Of a stretch of DNA of 64,000 nucleotides, positions 55,077 through 64,000 are shown piece after piece. Within the stretch, counting starts at the first letter, position 1, and every line of letters begins with the position of its first letter. The stretch covers positions 4,447,501-4,511,500 of the forward strand of contig CANTUQ010000020.1 in the NCBI GenBank assembly GCA_947683425.1, in the 5' to 3' direction. The DNA is from Excoecaria cochinchinensis. Taxonomy: Eukaryota > Streptophyta > Magnoliopsida > Malpighiales > Euphorbiaceae. Both the position numbers and the translations under genes were made by a program. The notes under the pieces are model-generated. The model was not told where the DNA came from. It worked only from the letters and a program-made list of their open reading frames with translations, and ran no database searches.

Positions 55077-55286
55077 CATGTGCAGGGAGTCTACTTAATT
55101 GTATTTGTATATGCATTGTACAAAATTTGTATTTTTGTTAATGAAAATTTACATATAAATTTTGTTAAATTTATATTTCATTTTGTATATTTACATTGTG
55201 ACTAACATCTTACTTACATTTTTCAAACTTTTGATAACACGAATAAGTAAGAAAAAAGAAATAAATGACAATATAAAAGATTATTT
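55077..55286 (+). other. TAT3 sequence after the sense ORF
   Basis: AT-rich, non-coding. It contains AATGAAAATTTACATATAAA and a TATTTCATTTTGTATATTT stretch that would suit a plant poly(A) signal region. The TAT3 3' LTR is not seen before the next LTR begins. Confidence 0.5.
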
Positions 55287-55906
55287 AAGTAACACCCCAT
55301 TCCCACCCTAGTAGTCTGAGCCTTGTATGTGTGTGTTTTTGTGTGTACAATTTTGGCATGTGTTATTTTGAGTATGTGTTATGGTTAAAATTATATTATT
55401 TTATGATTTTGGGGTTTTGTTGAGTGTAAGTGTGTATATGGTAGTAGGCAGTGTTTTAATAAGATTAGTTTTGGGTGTTTGAGAGAGGTTGGTTTTTAGG
55501 TGTGTTGTGGGGAAGTTACCCTATTAGGTCTTGGCATGTGGCAAGTGGGGTGGATATCTAGAGTGGAGAGTGAGAGAGTGAGGGACAGCTGTTCTTTCTT
55601 CCATCTTTTCTCATTTCTCCTTCTTCTTCAACTGTTCCTCACCTTCTTCATTTTCTTCTTCCTTTCTTCTTTTCTTCCTTGTGGTTCTTCTCTTTTGCTG
55701 GATTTTTGGTGAGTTTTGGGTAATCCTAAGTGATTTGGGTAAGTGGTAGTTAATAATTATTCTTCATCCTCTTTTCCTTTTTAACTTTGTTAATTGTTAT
55801 CTTTGGGGTTAGAGTTTTGAAGTTTGTTTTGATGGGTGTTTTGCTCTGAGATCCCTCCTAGAGAGCCTAAGGGCAAGGATATAATAAGTGGAAGTGGAGC
55901 CCCTTG
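55287..55906 (+). mobile_element. Start of a chromovirus-type LTR, interrupted
   Basis: Begins AGTAACACCCCATTCCCACC, close to the TGTAACACCCC starts of this window with the first base changed. It continues with a TGTGTGTG-rich stretch and a pyrimidine-rich block (55590-55680) as in the Tekay LTRs. Tekay-B starts inside it at 55907; CCTTG (55902-55906) is the likely target site. The rest lies beyond the window. Confidence 0.6.
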
Positions 55907-57065
55907 TGTCACACCCCGTTTGCCCCCTAGTAGAATGAGCCATGTGTAGGTGTGCATTTGTGTTTGTTTTGGTATGCCATGAGGGGCATTTTGGTAAAAT
56001 TGCATGTATATGGGTTCTGTTAGCACGTGGGTGTGTGCATGGTATTTATGTGTGACCTAGTAGGATTGTGCTAGGGTGTGCTTGCTCACATGGTTGTAGG
56101 GTGTGAGTGAGTTGGGTGTGATTGCATGTGTATAAGTGTAGTTTAATAGAGTATGTTTAAGTTGGGATGTTTTTGTGTGATGCATTGTATGGTTTTTAGG
56201 TGTGAGCATATCATATAGGGTGCGATGGTGAGAGGGAGCATTGAGTGTGTGTGACATATGCATGTAGTGTGTGAGTGATTGGTTTCCACCACTAGGAGAT
56301 GGACATGTGGCCTAGGTTTTAAAAAGGGGAAATTAAAAGAGGAAAGAGAAAGAGAACAGGGATTTCTGCCTCTCCATCCCGTTCTCCCTTCTCTTCGCCT
56401 CCTTTCTTCCTCCTCTCTTTCCATTTTAGTGTCCTAGCTTGGATTCAAGCTTGTGTGGTGGGAATTGATTGCTCCTTGAGATTAATTGGTAAGTTTTCAT
56501 GCATTTGTCTTGTTATTGTTTAAGTTTTTCTATCTTCATCTTTTTCCTTGCATTTTCTGGGTTGGATCTAAGTTAGGGTTTTGTGTTTGTGTGTTTTGGT
56601 GGTTTGATGCTTAGTTGAGCCTCCTCGTGAGCCAAAGGGCAAAGAGAAGGTTGGATCTAGTGGATCTAAGCATTAGGAGCAAAGAATTTCAAGGTTTGGG
56701 AATTTTCTGCTCTTGAATGTGAATATGTCCATATGTGTTCTTGATGAATTTTTGGACATTGGGTTGTGAAATGGACTTATTTTGGATGCATGTTATGGGC
56801 TTTTAATTTAGAAGAGTAATTATGCATGGTGTGAATGTATTGTGGTGATTGTGTGGTTTGATGTAGTTTTGCTGTAAATTTCTAGGTTTTGATAATTATT
56901 GAGATTATGAGCTTAAATTGATGAATTGTGTGAAATTATTTGTGGAAACATGTTATATTGTGTTTATTGTGGGTGCTGAATGGCTGGAATTGAGGTAAGA
57001 GACCAAGTGAAGTGATTTGTGTGTGATTTTGAGAAGAAAGAATTTGCAGAATTCTGCAAATACTG

Positions 57066-57395
57066 GAAAACCCGTCTCTGTCGCGATCATGACAGCGACA
57101 GAGGCTGGTGTTCTAGCCTTCGTCCTACAGTGATCATTGTTGCGTGACACTGCACAGCGTCGCGATCGCGACAGAGCACTGGTGGCTGTGCTGCTAGTTC
57201 GCGCTGTTGTGAGCACGCAATCTGTCGCGAGCCCGTGATAGCGATGGGAGCTCTCTATCACGATCACGACAACGTCGCGAGCACGACAGAGCCGGCTACT
57301 TGTTCCTTCTTGCAATCGCAAGGCCTATCGCGGATGCGACACGCAGGGAGGTTAGCCCCTATCGCGAGCGCGATAGATGTCGCGAGCACGACAGC
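57066..57395. repeat. TCGCGATCGCGA word array in Tekay-B LTR
   Basis: About eight paired words, among them CTGTCGCGATCATGACAG, GCGTCGCGATCGCGACAG, CTGTCGCGAGCCCGTGATAG, CTATCACGATCACGACA, CGTCGCGAGCACGACAG, CCTATCGCGGATGCGACA, CCTATCGCGAGCGCGATAG and TGTCGCGAGCACGACAG. This is the largest array in the window. Confidence 0.85.
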
Positions 57396-57640
57396 TCTGC
57401 TATCCATCTGGGTTTCTCTTCTCGCATGCTTGTGTGTGAATCTTTGAATGATGATGTTTTGGATTACATGCAAGATTAATGTTACAAATTATCTTAATGG
57501 GTAATTATCAGTGATATATGATTGAGACTTCGAATATTATGAATTGGATTGAATGGTTTATGCACAACCTGCTAGAGTCAGTATAGTGGATAGTTAGGCA
57601 TGCCTAATAGAGTCTTATAGCTGCAGCCTCAGTTCAGTTT

Positions 57641-57767
57641 GGACCCCGATCAGGTCCCCGTTTGGTTCCTCGCGAACCCTCAGTATAGGATCTTGTTTAA
57701 GATCCCTCAGTAAAACGTTTGGAATATGAAAAGTAAAAATGATTTTCGATTCGTACCCGTAAGGTAC
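57641..57767. repeat. Four hairpins with different stems in Tekay-B LTR
   Basis: 57641-57657 GGACC-CCGATCA-GGTCC; 57664-57678 GGTTC-CTCGC-GAACC; 57688-57705 GGATCTT-GTTT-AAGATCC; 57753-57767 GTACC-CGTAA-GGTAC. Perfect stems of unrelated sequence, partly separated by CCTCAGT phrases. Confidence 0.75.
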
Positions 57768-58054
57768 CGCCATGCGTTTACTCGTTATCCACTACTTTTG
57801 AGTCAGCAAGTGCTTAATTGCTTTGAAATATTTTAATAACCATAAGGACGTATTATTTGAATATATCTATGGGAATGAGATTATTCGTCTGCGGTTGTGA
57901 ATATGATTATGACTACATTCAATTGAATGATGGATTTATATGCAACCATGATAGTATTTGTACCCTATATGTATATCGGTTTATGCCATCTGTATGCGTT
58001 ATGTTTGATGACCATTGTGAATGGCCATCCATATCTTGTGTGTGTGTTTCCCCA

Positions 58055-58073
58055 CTAAGCATTTATCGCTTAG
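58055..58073 (+). repeat. CTAAGC...GCTTAG hairpin in Tekay-B LTR
   Basis: CTAAGC-ATTTATC-GCTTAG preceded by CCCCA and followed by CACGG, the same context as in the LARD LTRs. Conservation between otherwise different LTRs suggests a function in the transcript. Confidence 0.75.
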
Positions 58074-58505
58074 CACGGTGTGATACCCGTGCAGGTGCGG
58101 AAGGAGTTTTGCCTCGGGGGAGTCATCGCAGTCCAAGCCAACACAGCAGGGTTTAGTGTTAGGGCTATATTCTTTTGTAATGAAGATTATTTTTGTATAG
58201 GACTCTCTTGTACCTTTTGTAATAGCTTCCGCATATGTATATGTATATTTTTTTGGACATGTAATACTCTTTGATTAGTAAGTTGATGCAACAGTAATGT
58301 AATATAAATTTTGTTATATTAATGCGTGAGCGACTTTCGCTTATGCTGTATATTAAAGTTTTAATTATCTTGTAATTATATATGTACTTTTATGATCGAT
58401 TGTATGCTTTGTAGTATGTCTGTGTGGTGGCACCTCGACTCATATGGCATCTCACTCCTGATCGGATGGGATTGACTACGTATGGGTAGGGGGTGTTACA
58501 AGTTG

Positions 58506-58518
58506 TGGTATCAGAGCC
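58506..58518 (+). other. Tekay-B primer binding site (initiator tRNA-Met type)
   Basis: TGGTATCAGAGCC, five bases inside the LTR end. Confidence 0.92.
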
Positions 58519-58618
58519 AAGGTTTAGGCATTTCTGGGTGTTGTAAAAGTGATGTTGTGTATAGAATGTGTATATGTCTAGGGCTGTGTTGGCTGATGCG
58601 GTTGTTTTGTTTGCTTAG

Positions 58619-59790
58619 ATGGCTTTTAATTCTGCTCGTCGATCTCTTGAGGAGTCCGCTGAAAGTGTGAACCCTCCGGCTGGGGATCCTTCTATTTCAG
58701 TGTCGGCTCAATCTGCTAGGGTCCAGCCCGAGGCCGCTACCATGCCTTTTGAGGCTATGCTCAGATTAAATCAGGACATGGCTCGGGTCTTGGAGAGGGT
58801 GACTACCCCCAGAGCTCATATAGAGAGTTTAAGAAGAGCGGGTGTTGAAGACTTTTATGGGACCGGTTTGGATGAGTCAGAGCTGGCTGAGAGATGGTTA
58901 GACAAATTGAAGAGGGCTTTGAGAGAAGTTAGATGTCCTCCTGATCAGCAAGCAGATTGTGCTGTGGCCTTGCTTTAAGGGTCGGCCTATGAATGGTGGG
59001 AATTGGTATGTAGACAACCTCAACTGCCTGACCCTATTACATGGGAATTCTTTGGTGAGGAATTCATGAAGAAGTACGTGACTCAGACTTATAAGGATGC
59101 AAAGTGGACGCAGTTTCTAAACCTGAAGCAAAGGGCTATGTCGGTTTCGGACTATGAAAAGGAATTCAATCGGTTGTCCTGGTATGCTCCGCGAGGAGTC
59201 ATGACAGATGAGTTTCGATGCAAGCATTTTGAGGTCGGATTGAATGAGTCCTTAAGGGTTGCACTGATCTCCTTGATGAGCAACCCAGGAGTGAACTATT
59301 ATCAGATAGCGGACGCTGCCATGAGGGCTGAGAGGTCAGAAATAGTGCTAAGAGAGAGAGCTCAGAGAAGAAACCCCTCACGTGGTGGATCATCTTCATC
59401 ATCCTTGGGTAAGAGATCCAGGAACCCACAGGATGAGTCATCATCTGGTCCAGCTACAAGAGGTAGGAGGCAGGGTTCTACAACAGTATCCGGTTCTGGC
59501 AGGGGTGGTCGATATGAGGCTTTACTGGTGTGTTCGCATTGCAGTAAGGCTCACTGGGGTAAGTGTAGGTGGCTCACTGGTGGATGTTTCAGATGTGGGA
59601 GTACCGAACATCTTTTGGCCGATTGTCCAAGATTGTATAAGGAATCGGGCACCCAGAGAGAGGCCAGCAGAGTGGGATCTAATGCCACACAGGCTTCTCG
59701 TGGTAGAGGTAGGGGTAAAGGTCGAGGTGGTCGACCTAGAGATGGAGCTATTTTTGAGTCTGTTGAGCGTCCCCCACCAGTAGCAGCCAG
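58619..59790 (+). pseudogene. gag: Tekay-B gag
   Basis: ATG at 58619; MAFNSARRSLEESAESVNPP, then MPFEAMLRLNQDMARVLERV and GTGLDESELAERWLDKLKRALREVRCPP. A TAA at 58976 replaces the CAA of the LQGSA motif. It continues in the same frame with ITWEFFGEEFMKKYVTQTYKDAKW, FLNLKQRAMSVSDYEKEFNRLSWYAP, a basic Ser-rich linker and two knuckles, CSHCSKAHWGKC and CFRCGSTEHLLADC (both complete), then GRGRGKGRGGRPR. Gag assembles the particle and the knuckles bind RNA. Only the one stop interrupts it. Confidence 0.9.
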
Positions 59791-60496
59791 AGCTTATGCA
59801 GTGAGGGCTAGAGAGGAGCAAGATGCCCCTGATGTGATTGCTGGTAAGTTCCTACTCCATGACACTGAATTATATGCTCTAATAGACCCTGGTTTCACAC
59901 ACTCATATTTGTGCACAGATAAGATTGTTGATAAGTTGCATGTAGTAGATCAGTTAGACTATGAGATATGTGTGACCAGTCCATTAAGGCATAGTGTCAA
60001 TGTGAGTAAAGTCTTTAGAAATTGTCCCTTGTTCGTTGAGGGAGTTGAGTTTCCTGTGGACTTGATAGAGTTGCCGTTTAGAGAGTTTGATCTGATTTTT
60101 GGTATGGACTGGTTGGGTAAGTACCAGGCGGTGATTGATTATCATAGGAAGACGGTGGTGCTTCAGACTAGGGATCGGTCCTCTGTATATGTGAAGGGTT
60201 TGGGTTCGAGCTCTGTGAACAATGTGATCTCGGCGATGCAAGCTAAGAGATTTATTAGGAAGGGTTGCGAGGCTTTTCTAGCTGTGGTCTTGGACACAAA
60301 AAGGGATCAAGTAAGGATTGAAGATATCCCTATTGTGCAGGAGTTTAGTAATGTGTTCCCGAGTGAGTTGCCAAGGTTGCCTTCCGAGAGGGAAGTTGAG
60401 TTGTCCATAGAGATTATGCCGGGTGCCACACCTATATCAAAAGCACCTTATGGGATGGCTCCTGTAGAGTTGAAAGAACTCAAAACTCAACTATAA
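59791..60496 (+). pseudogene. pol: Tekay-B protease and linker to RT
   Basis: DVIAGKFLLHDTELYALIDPGFTHSYLC contains the protease active site. The usual DPGS is DPGF (TCC to TTC would explain it). FREFDLIFGMDWLGKYQAVIDYH and RFIRKGCEAFLAVVLD follow, then FSNVFPSELPRLPSEREVE and APYGMAPVELKELKTQL. A TAA at 60494 replaces CAA. Loss of the active-site Ser and the stop point to inactivation. Confidence 0.88.
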
Positions 60497-61126
60497 GAGC
60501 TGTTGGATAAGGGGTTCATTCGACCTAGCATATCTCCATGGGGAGCTCCTATTTTGTTTGTTAAGAAGAAGGATGGGTCCTTAAGGATGTGTATCGACTA
60601 TCGGCAGATCAATAAGGTCACAGTGAAGAACAAGTATCCATTGCCTAGAGTCGAGGATTTATTTGATCAGCTTCGGGGTGCAGGTGTGTTTTCCAAGATA
60701 GAACTTCGGTCGGGGTACTATCAGCTACGTTTTAAGGATGAGGATGTGGTTAAGACTGCATTCCTGACTCGGTATGGCCACTATGAGTTCCTTGTGATGC
60801 CATTTGGTTTGACCAATGCTCCAGCGACATTCATGGATTTTATGAACAGAGTGTTTAGGTCATACCTAGATCGGTTTGTAGTGGTGTTTATAGATGACAT
60901 ATTGGTGTATTCCAAGGATGAGAGTGAGCATGAAGAACATCTCCAGTTGGTTTTGCAAGTATTGAGAGAGCATCGGTTGTTTGCTAAGCTTAGCAAGTGT
61001 GACTTTTGTCTTCGGGAAGTGTCATTTTTGGGCCATATAGTTTCAGCCCAGGGTATCCAAGTGGATCAATCCAAGATTGAGGCAATAGTGGATTGGAAGG
61101 CGCCTAGGCATGTCAAGGAAGTGTAG
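60497..61126 (+). pseudogene. pol: Tekay-B reverse transcriptase
   Basis: DKGFIRPSISPWGAPILFVKKKDG, CIDYRQINKVTVKNKYPLPR, FSKIELRSGYYQL (catalytic Asp replaced by Glu; Tekay-A has KIDLRSG), VMPFGLTNAPATF, VVFIDDILVYSKDE and FLGHIVSAQGIQVD. It ends at TAG 61124 in the EVRSFLG motif. All palm motifs are in order in one frame. Confidence 0.9.
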
Positions 61127-61663
61127 AGTTTCCTTGGTTTGGCGAGTTATTACCATCGGTTTGTGAAGGGTTTTTCAGTAATTGTCGCTCCGATGACGAG
61201 ATTATTGAGAAAAGGAGTTAGATTTGAATAGCCGGATAAGTGCCAAGCCTGTTTTGATCAGTTAAAGAAGTTGCTAGTCGAAACTCCTATACTGACTCAA
61301 CCCGTCTCGGGTAAGGAGTTTGTTATGTATAGTGATGCTTCGGGTGTTGGCCTTGGATGTGTTCTGATGCAGGAGGGTAAAGTAGTGGCATATGCTTCTC
61401 AACAGTTGAAACCGCATGAAAGGAACTATCCGACACATGATTTAGAGTTGGCGGCTGTGATCTTTGCTTTAAAGATTTGGCGCCATTATCTGTATGGGGA
61501 GAAGTGTAGAATCTTTACGGACCATAAGAGCTTGAAGTATCTCCTCACCCAGAAGGAGTTGAATATGAGACAGCGCCGTTGGCTTGAGTTGTTTAAGGAC
61601 TACGACTGCATGGTGGATTACCATCCGGGTAAGGCCAATCGAGTCGCTGATGCATTGAGTTAA
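61127..61663 (+). pseudogene. pol: Tekay-B connection and RNase H
   Basis: SFLGLASYYHRFVKGF, MTRLLRKGVRFE then TAG near 61229 where Trp is likely. RNase H reads MYSDASGVGLGCVLMQEGKVVAYASQQL (Asp), THDLELAAVIFALKIWRHYLYG (Glu), IFTDHKSLKYLLTQKELNMRQRRWLELFKDYDCMVDYHPGKANRVADALS (Asp, Asp). A TAA at 61661 ends it. The full D-E-D-D set is kept. Confidence 0.9.
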
Positions 61664-62773
61664 AAGTCGGTTTCGGCCTTGTTCTTGAGGAGGTTCAGAT
61701 GGAGGTTCGGTTCGAATGGAGCCTTGATTGCTCAGCTGAGAGTAAAGCCCACCTTGAGACAGAGAATTGTTGATGCTCAGAGGGATGATGAAAGGCTTCA
61801 GCGAATTGTGCAAGAGGTTAGTTTGGGCAAGCAGTCAGATTTCTCAGTTCAGGATGGGGTTCTTCTGTATGGAAACCGTTTGTGCGTACCAAACGATGAA
61901 GAATTAAGAAGACAGCTTCTGAAAGAGGCGCATAGTACAGTTTCACCATGCATCCCGTGAGTGAAAAGATGTATCGGGATATGAAGCAGTTTTACTAGTG
62001 GTCTGGTATGAAGAGGGACATAGTGGATTTTGTGTCTAAGTGTTAACCTATCAACAGGTAAAGGCTGAGCATCAAGTTCCTTCAGGATTGCTCACGCCCT
62101 TATCTGTTCCCGAGTGTAAATGGGATGACATAGCCATGGATTTCGTGTCGGGTTTGCCTTTGACTCAGAAGAAGCATGACTCAGTATGGGTGATAGTGGA
62201 TCGGCTTACCAAGTCAGCTCACTTCTTGCCAGTGAGAGTGGATTATTCGATGGATAGGTTGGCTAGTATCTATGTGGATGAGATAGTTCGGTTGCATGGA
62301 GTGCCATCGTCCATAGTTTCAGATCGGGACCCAAGGTTCATATCTAAGTTTTGGAAAGAGTTGAAAAGAGCTTTGGGTACCAAGTTGAATTTCAGTACAG
62401 CGTTCCATCCTCAGACAGATGGTCAGTCTGAGCGGGTGATACAGATTTTGGAGGATATGCTGAGAGCTTGTGTCTTGGACTTTCCAAGTAGTTAGGATAG
62501 ATATGTATCGCTTATGGAGTTTGCCTACAATAACAGTTATCAGTAGTGTATTGGTATGGCACCATATGAGGCTTTGTATGGTCGTTAGTGTAGGACTCTG
62601 ATTTGTTGGACCGAGCTATCCGAGCGTTCAGTAATTGGGCAAAAATTGGTAAGGGATACCGAGGAGAAAATCAGGGTTGTGCAACGAAACTTGAAGGCAG
62701 CCAAGGATCGACAAAAGTCAAATGCGAACCTAAAGAGGAAAGATGTACAGTTTGAGGTCGGGGACAAGGTTTT
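61664..62773 (+). pseudogene. pol: Tekay-B integrase, cut at 62773
   Basis: A decayed zinc domain (LLKEAHSTVSPCIP, then a frameshift; VSKCLTYQQVKAEHQ). Catalytic core WDDIAMDFVSGLPLTQKKHDSVWVIVDRLTKSAHF (Asp), SSIVSDRDPRFISKFW (Asp), FHPQTDGQSERVIQILEDMLRAC (Glu). Stops lie near 62493 (TGG to TAG likely), 62545 and 62587. EVGDKVF is the last recognisable part, and a new LTR starts at 62774 before the chromodomain region. Confidence 0.9.
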
Positions 62774-64000
62774 TGTAATAACCCAAATTACACCCTAGTA
62801 GGATTTATGGTGTAATTGTATAGTAAGAGTACAAGGAATTGGACCAAGAATAAGATTAAGAGTATTTAAGGACCTAATAGAAGAGGTAAATTAAATTTTA
62901 GAAAAGAAGTTGAGTGGAAGGACTAATAGGGAATTGAGATAAGGAGTAAGTGGGAAATTTGATTGAGTGGAACATGTGGCAGATTTTAGACATGTGTCTT
63001 GCTGTGAGCTTGCCACCTAGGCAGCCACACGCAAGAAGTATTGAAGTTAGTGGGAAAATATGTCTCATTCCACTAACAATCAGATTTTCTACTTCACCAC
63101 TCTCATTCTCTCATGGGTTCTTCTCACTTCTTCCTTTCTTCATTCTGATTTGTGATTCTTCAAGTTATGTTATTGCTATAATTGGATGGCGCGGTGAACC
63201 GACTCCCTCAGTGAATCGACTCCCGACGGGATGTGTTCCGGGAATGGACCCACCGATCATTACACCTTGAATTGGAGCTAAGGATACCAAGGTTTGGGAA
63301 ATGTTAAATTGTGCATTTGGTGTGAGTTGTGAATTGTATGTTGATTATTTGCAAATTGAGTTATGAGGGTGATTGAGTATGCCTTTGAATGTTTATGAGT
63401 AGTATTTTAGTTGTTCTTGATTAATTTTGGGATGTGTTGAAGTTTGTTGTGAGTTGAGTTACCTTTTTCCTTTGAATTTCTGGGTTTTTGGCAAATTACA
63501 TAGCGGTAAGGAATTCCTCACCACCGTGTAATCGCATTTTGTCCTCTAGAATTCATTGCCCGTGTTTTTACACGACGGTAAGAACCTTTCATACCGCCGT
63601 GCAAAATCATTCTGCCTTGCAAGAATTCTGGGTGGTGTATTTACACCGGGGTAAGGAACTTTCCATACTGCCGTGTAAATGCATTCTGCCTATTGAGGAT
63701 TTCGTGTTGGACATGTTACATGGTGGTATGGTTTTTCATTACCACCGTGTAGGATGTCTTACACGGCGGTAAGGGTAAGTCATACCGCCATGTAAAACCT
63801 CTTTGTTTTGAAATTCTGCAAAGTTTTAAGTTATGTCTTTTTCTTTCCTTTTTCATGTGTTAAGGGTTATTAATCTTATTTTGGGTCTTCTCAATTAGAA
63901 AATGGATTTTAATTTGTCTTTTAAATTGTCAAATTATATTAAATGTGAAGTATATTGAATGTATGTATTGAATACGGATTAGATGTGCATATATTAAGTT
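62774..64000 (+). mobile_element. Start of a further LTR with five hairpins
   Basis: Begins TGTAATAACCCAAATTACACC immediately after the Tekay-B integrase frame. GTTTT (62769-62773) is a candidate target site. Pyrimidine-rich sequence at 63100-63150 suggests a leader. It contains the hairpin array at 63496-63795. The right end is outside the window, so length and family are unknown. Small open frames here are not credible genes. Confidence 0.65.
63496..63795. repeat. Five imperfect hairpins with arms TTACACGGCGGTA / TACCGCCGTGTAA
   Basis: Hairpins at 63496-63531, 63566-63606, 63639-63680, 63716-63751 and 63759-63795, each about 36-42 bp with both arms in place. The first four are spaced by about 30-35 bp of related sequence such as TGCATTCTGCCT. 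Arms vary (ACGGCGGTA, ACGACGGTA, ATGGTGGTA, ACCGGGGTA), often matched by the other arm (TACCACCGTGTA opposite TACATGGTGGTA). Confidence 0.8.

Larger units (their letters stand above)
55907..58500 (+). mobile_element. Tekay-B 5' LTR
   Basis: TGTCACACCCCGTTTGCCCC to GGGGGTGTTACA, 2594 bp. A TTTTAAAAAGGGG box near 56317-56330 followed by a pyrimidine-rich block may be the core promoter (weak). Downstream are the TCGCGA word array (57066-57395), four hairpins (57641-57767) and the CTAAGC hairpin (58055-58073). It is about 1 kb longer than the Tekay-A LTR. Confidence 0.93.
55907..62773 (+). mobile_element. Tekay-B: chromovirus-like Ty3/gypsy element
   Basis: 5' LTR (55907-58500), initiator-Met primer site, and one gag-pol frame (58619-62773) with recognisable gag, protease, RT, RNase H and integrase. 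The interior ends abruptly at 62773 after integrase, where another LTR begins, so the chromodomain region and 3' LTR are not visible. Stops occur in every domain. It is inserted in the LTR fragment at 55287. Confidence 0.93.

Noticed and set aside
58506..58518. tRNA gene fragments at primer binding sites
   Set aside because: Only 12-21 bases match tRNA 3' ends and their position next to LTRs identifies them as primer sites.
63496..63795. CRISPR array
   Set aside because: Units are imperfect hairpins with variable arms, the spacers resemble each other, and the context is a plant LTR.

Overview
This window is plant nuclear DNA, made almost entirely of nested LTR retrotransposons. I found no host gene, rRNA or tRNA gene. 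The evidence for a flowering plant is the mix of Ty3/gypsy lineages: Athila, Tat (with the extra RNase H domain and extra ORFs of that lineage) and Tekay/Del chromovirus-like elements. Initiator-Met-type and Asp-type primer sites, a PIF/Harbinger-like DNA element, and premature stops that look like deaminated CHG and CHH sites agree with this. I cannot name the species.

Layout. 1-1328: end of a minus-strand LTR running off the window. 1329-8433: TAT1, a rearranged minus-strand Tat element whose LTR carries a PIF/Harbinger-like insert (6500-7629, TSD TTA). 8434-24800: Tekay-A, a minus-strand chromovirus-like element. TAT1 interrupts its RNase H, and a structurally complete 11.9-kb Athila element (10728-22648, TSD GCATC) interrupts its gag. 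24801-29150 and 53529 to about 55286: TAT3, a plus-strand Tat element keeping part of its integrase, an antisense ORF, and a sense ORF with its own TATA box and probable 5'UTR intron. TAT3 is split by a LARD-like element (29151-53523) with two 3.4-kb LTRs around only 224 bp. The left LTR of that element received a complete TAT2 (30945-45494, TSD CTTGT) and a Tat solo LTR (46798-49639, TSD ATAAT). 55287-55906: start of another LTR. 55907-62773: Tekay-B, a plus-strand element whose single reading frame is broken by stops. 62774-64000: start of a further LTR.

Insertion order read from TSDs and interruptions: TAT3 is the deepest host. Tekay-A and the LARD are inserted in TAT3; TAT1 and Athila in Tekay-A; TAT2 and the solo LTR in the LARD. 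Every coding region seen is disabled.

The most unusual feature crosses families. Nearly every LTR here holds a local array of short, mostly CpG-rich inverted-repeat words. Four families (Athila, Tekay-A, Tekay-B, LARD) share the word TCGCGATCGCGA. The Tat LTRs and the last LTR use different words with the same hairpin layout. In the LARD and Tekay-B LTRs, successive hairpins have different stems that stay complementary. In TAT3 the words lie about 10 bp upstream of two divergent TATA boxes. In Athila they also lie inside the gag-protease coding region. What these arrays do is unknown; possible roles are discussed as inference.
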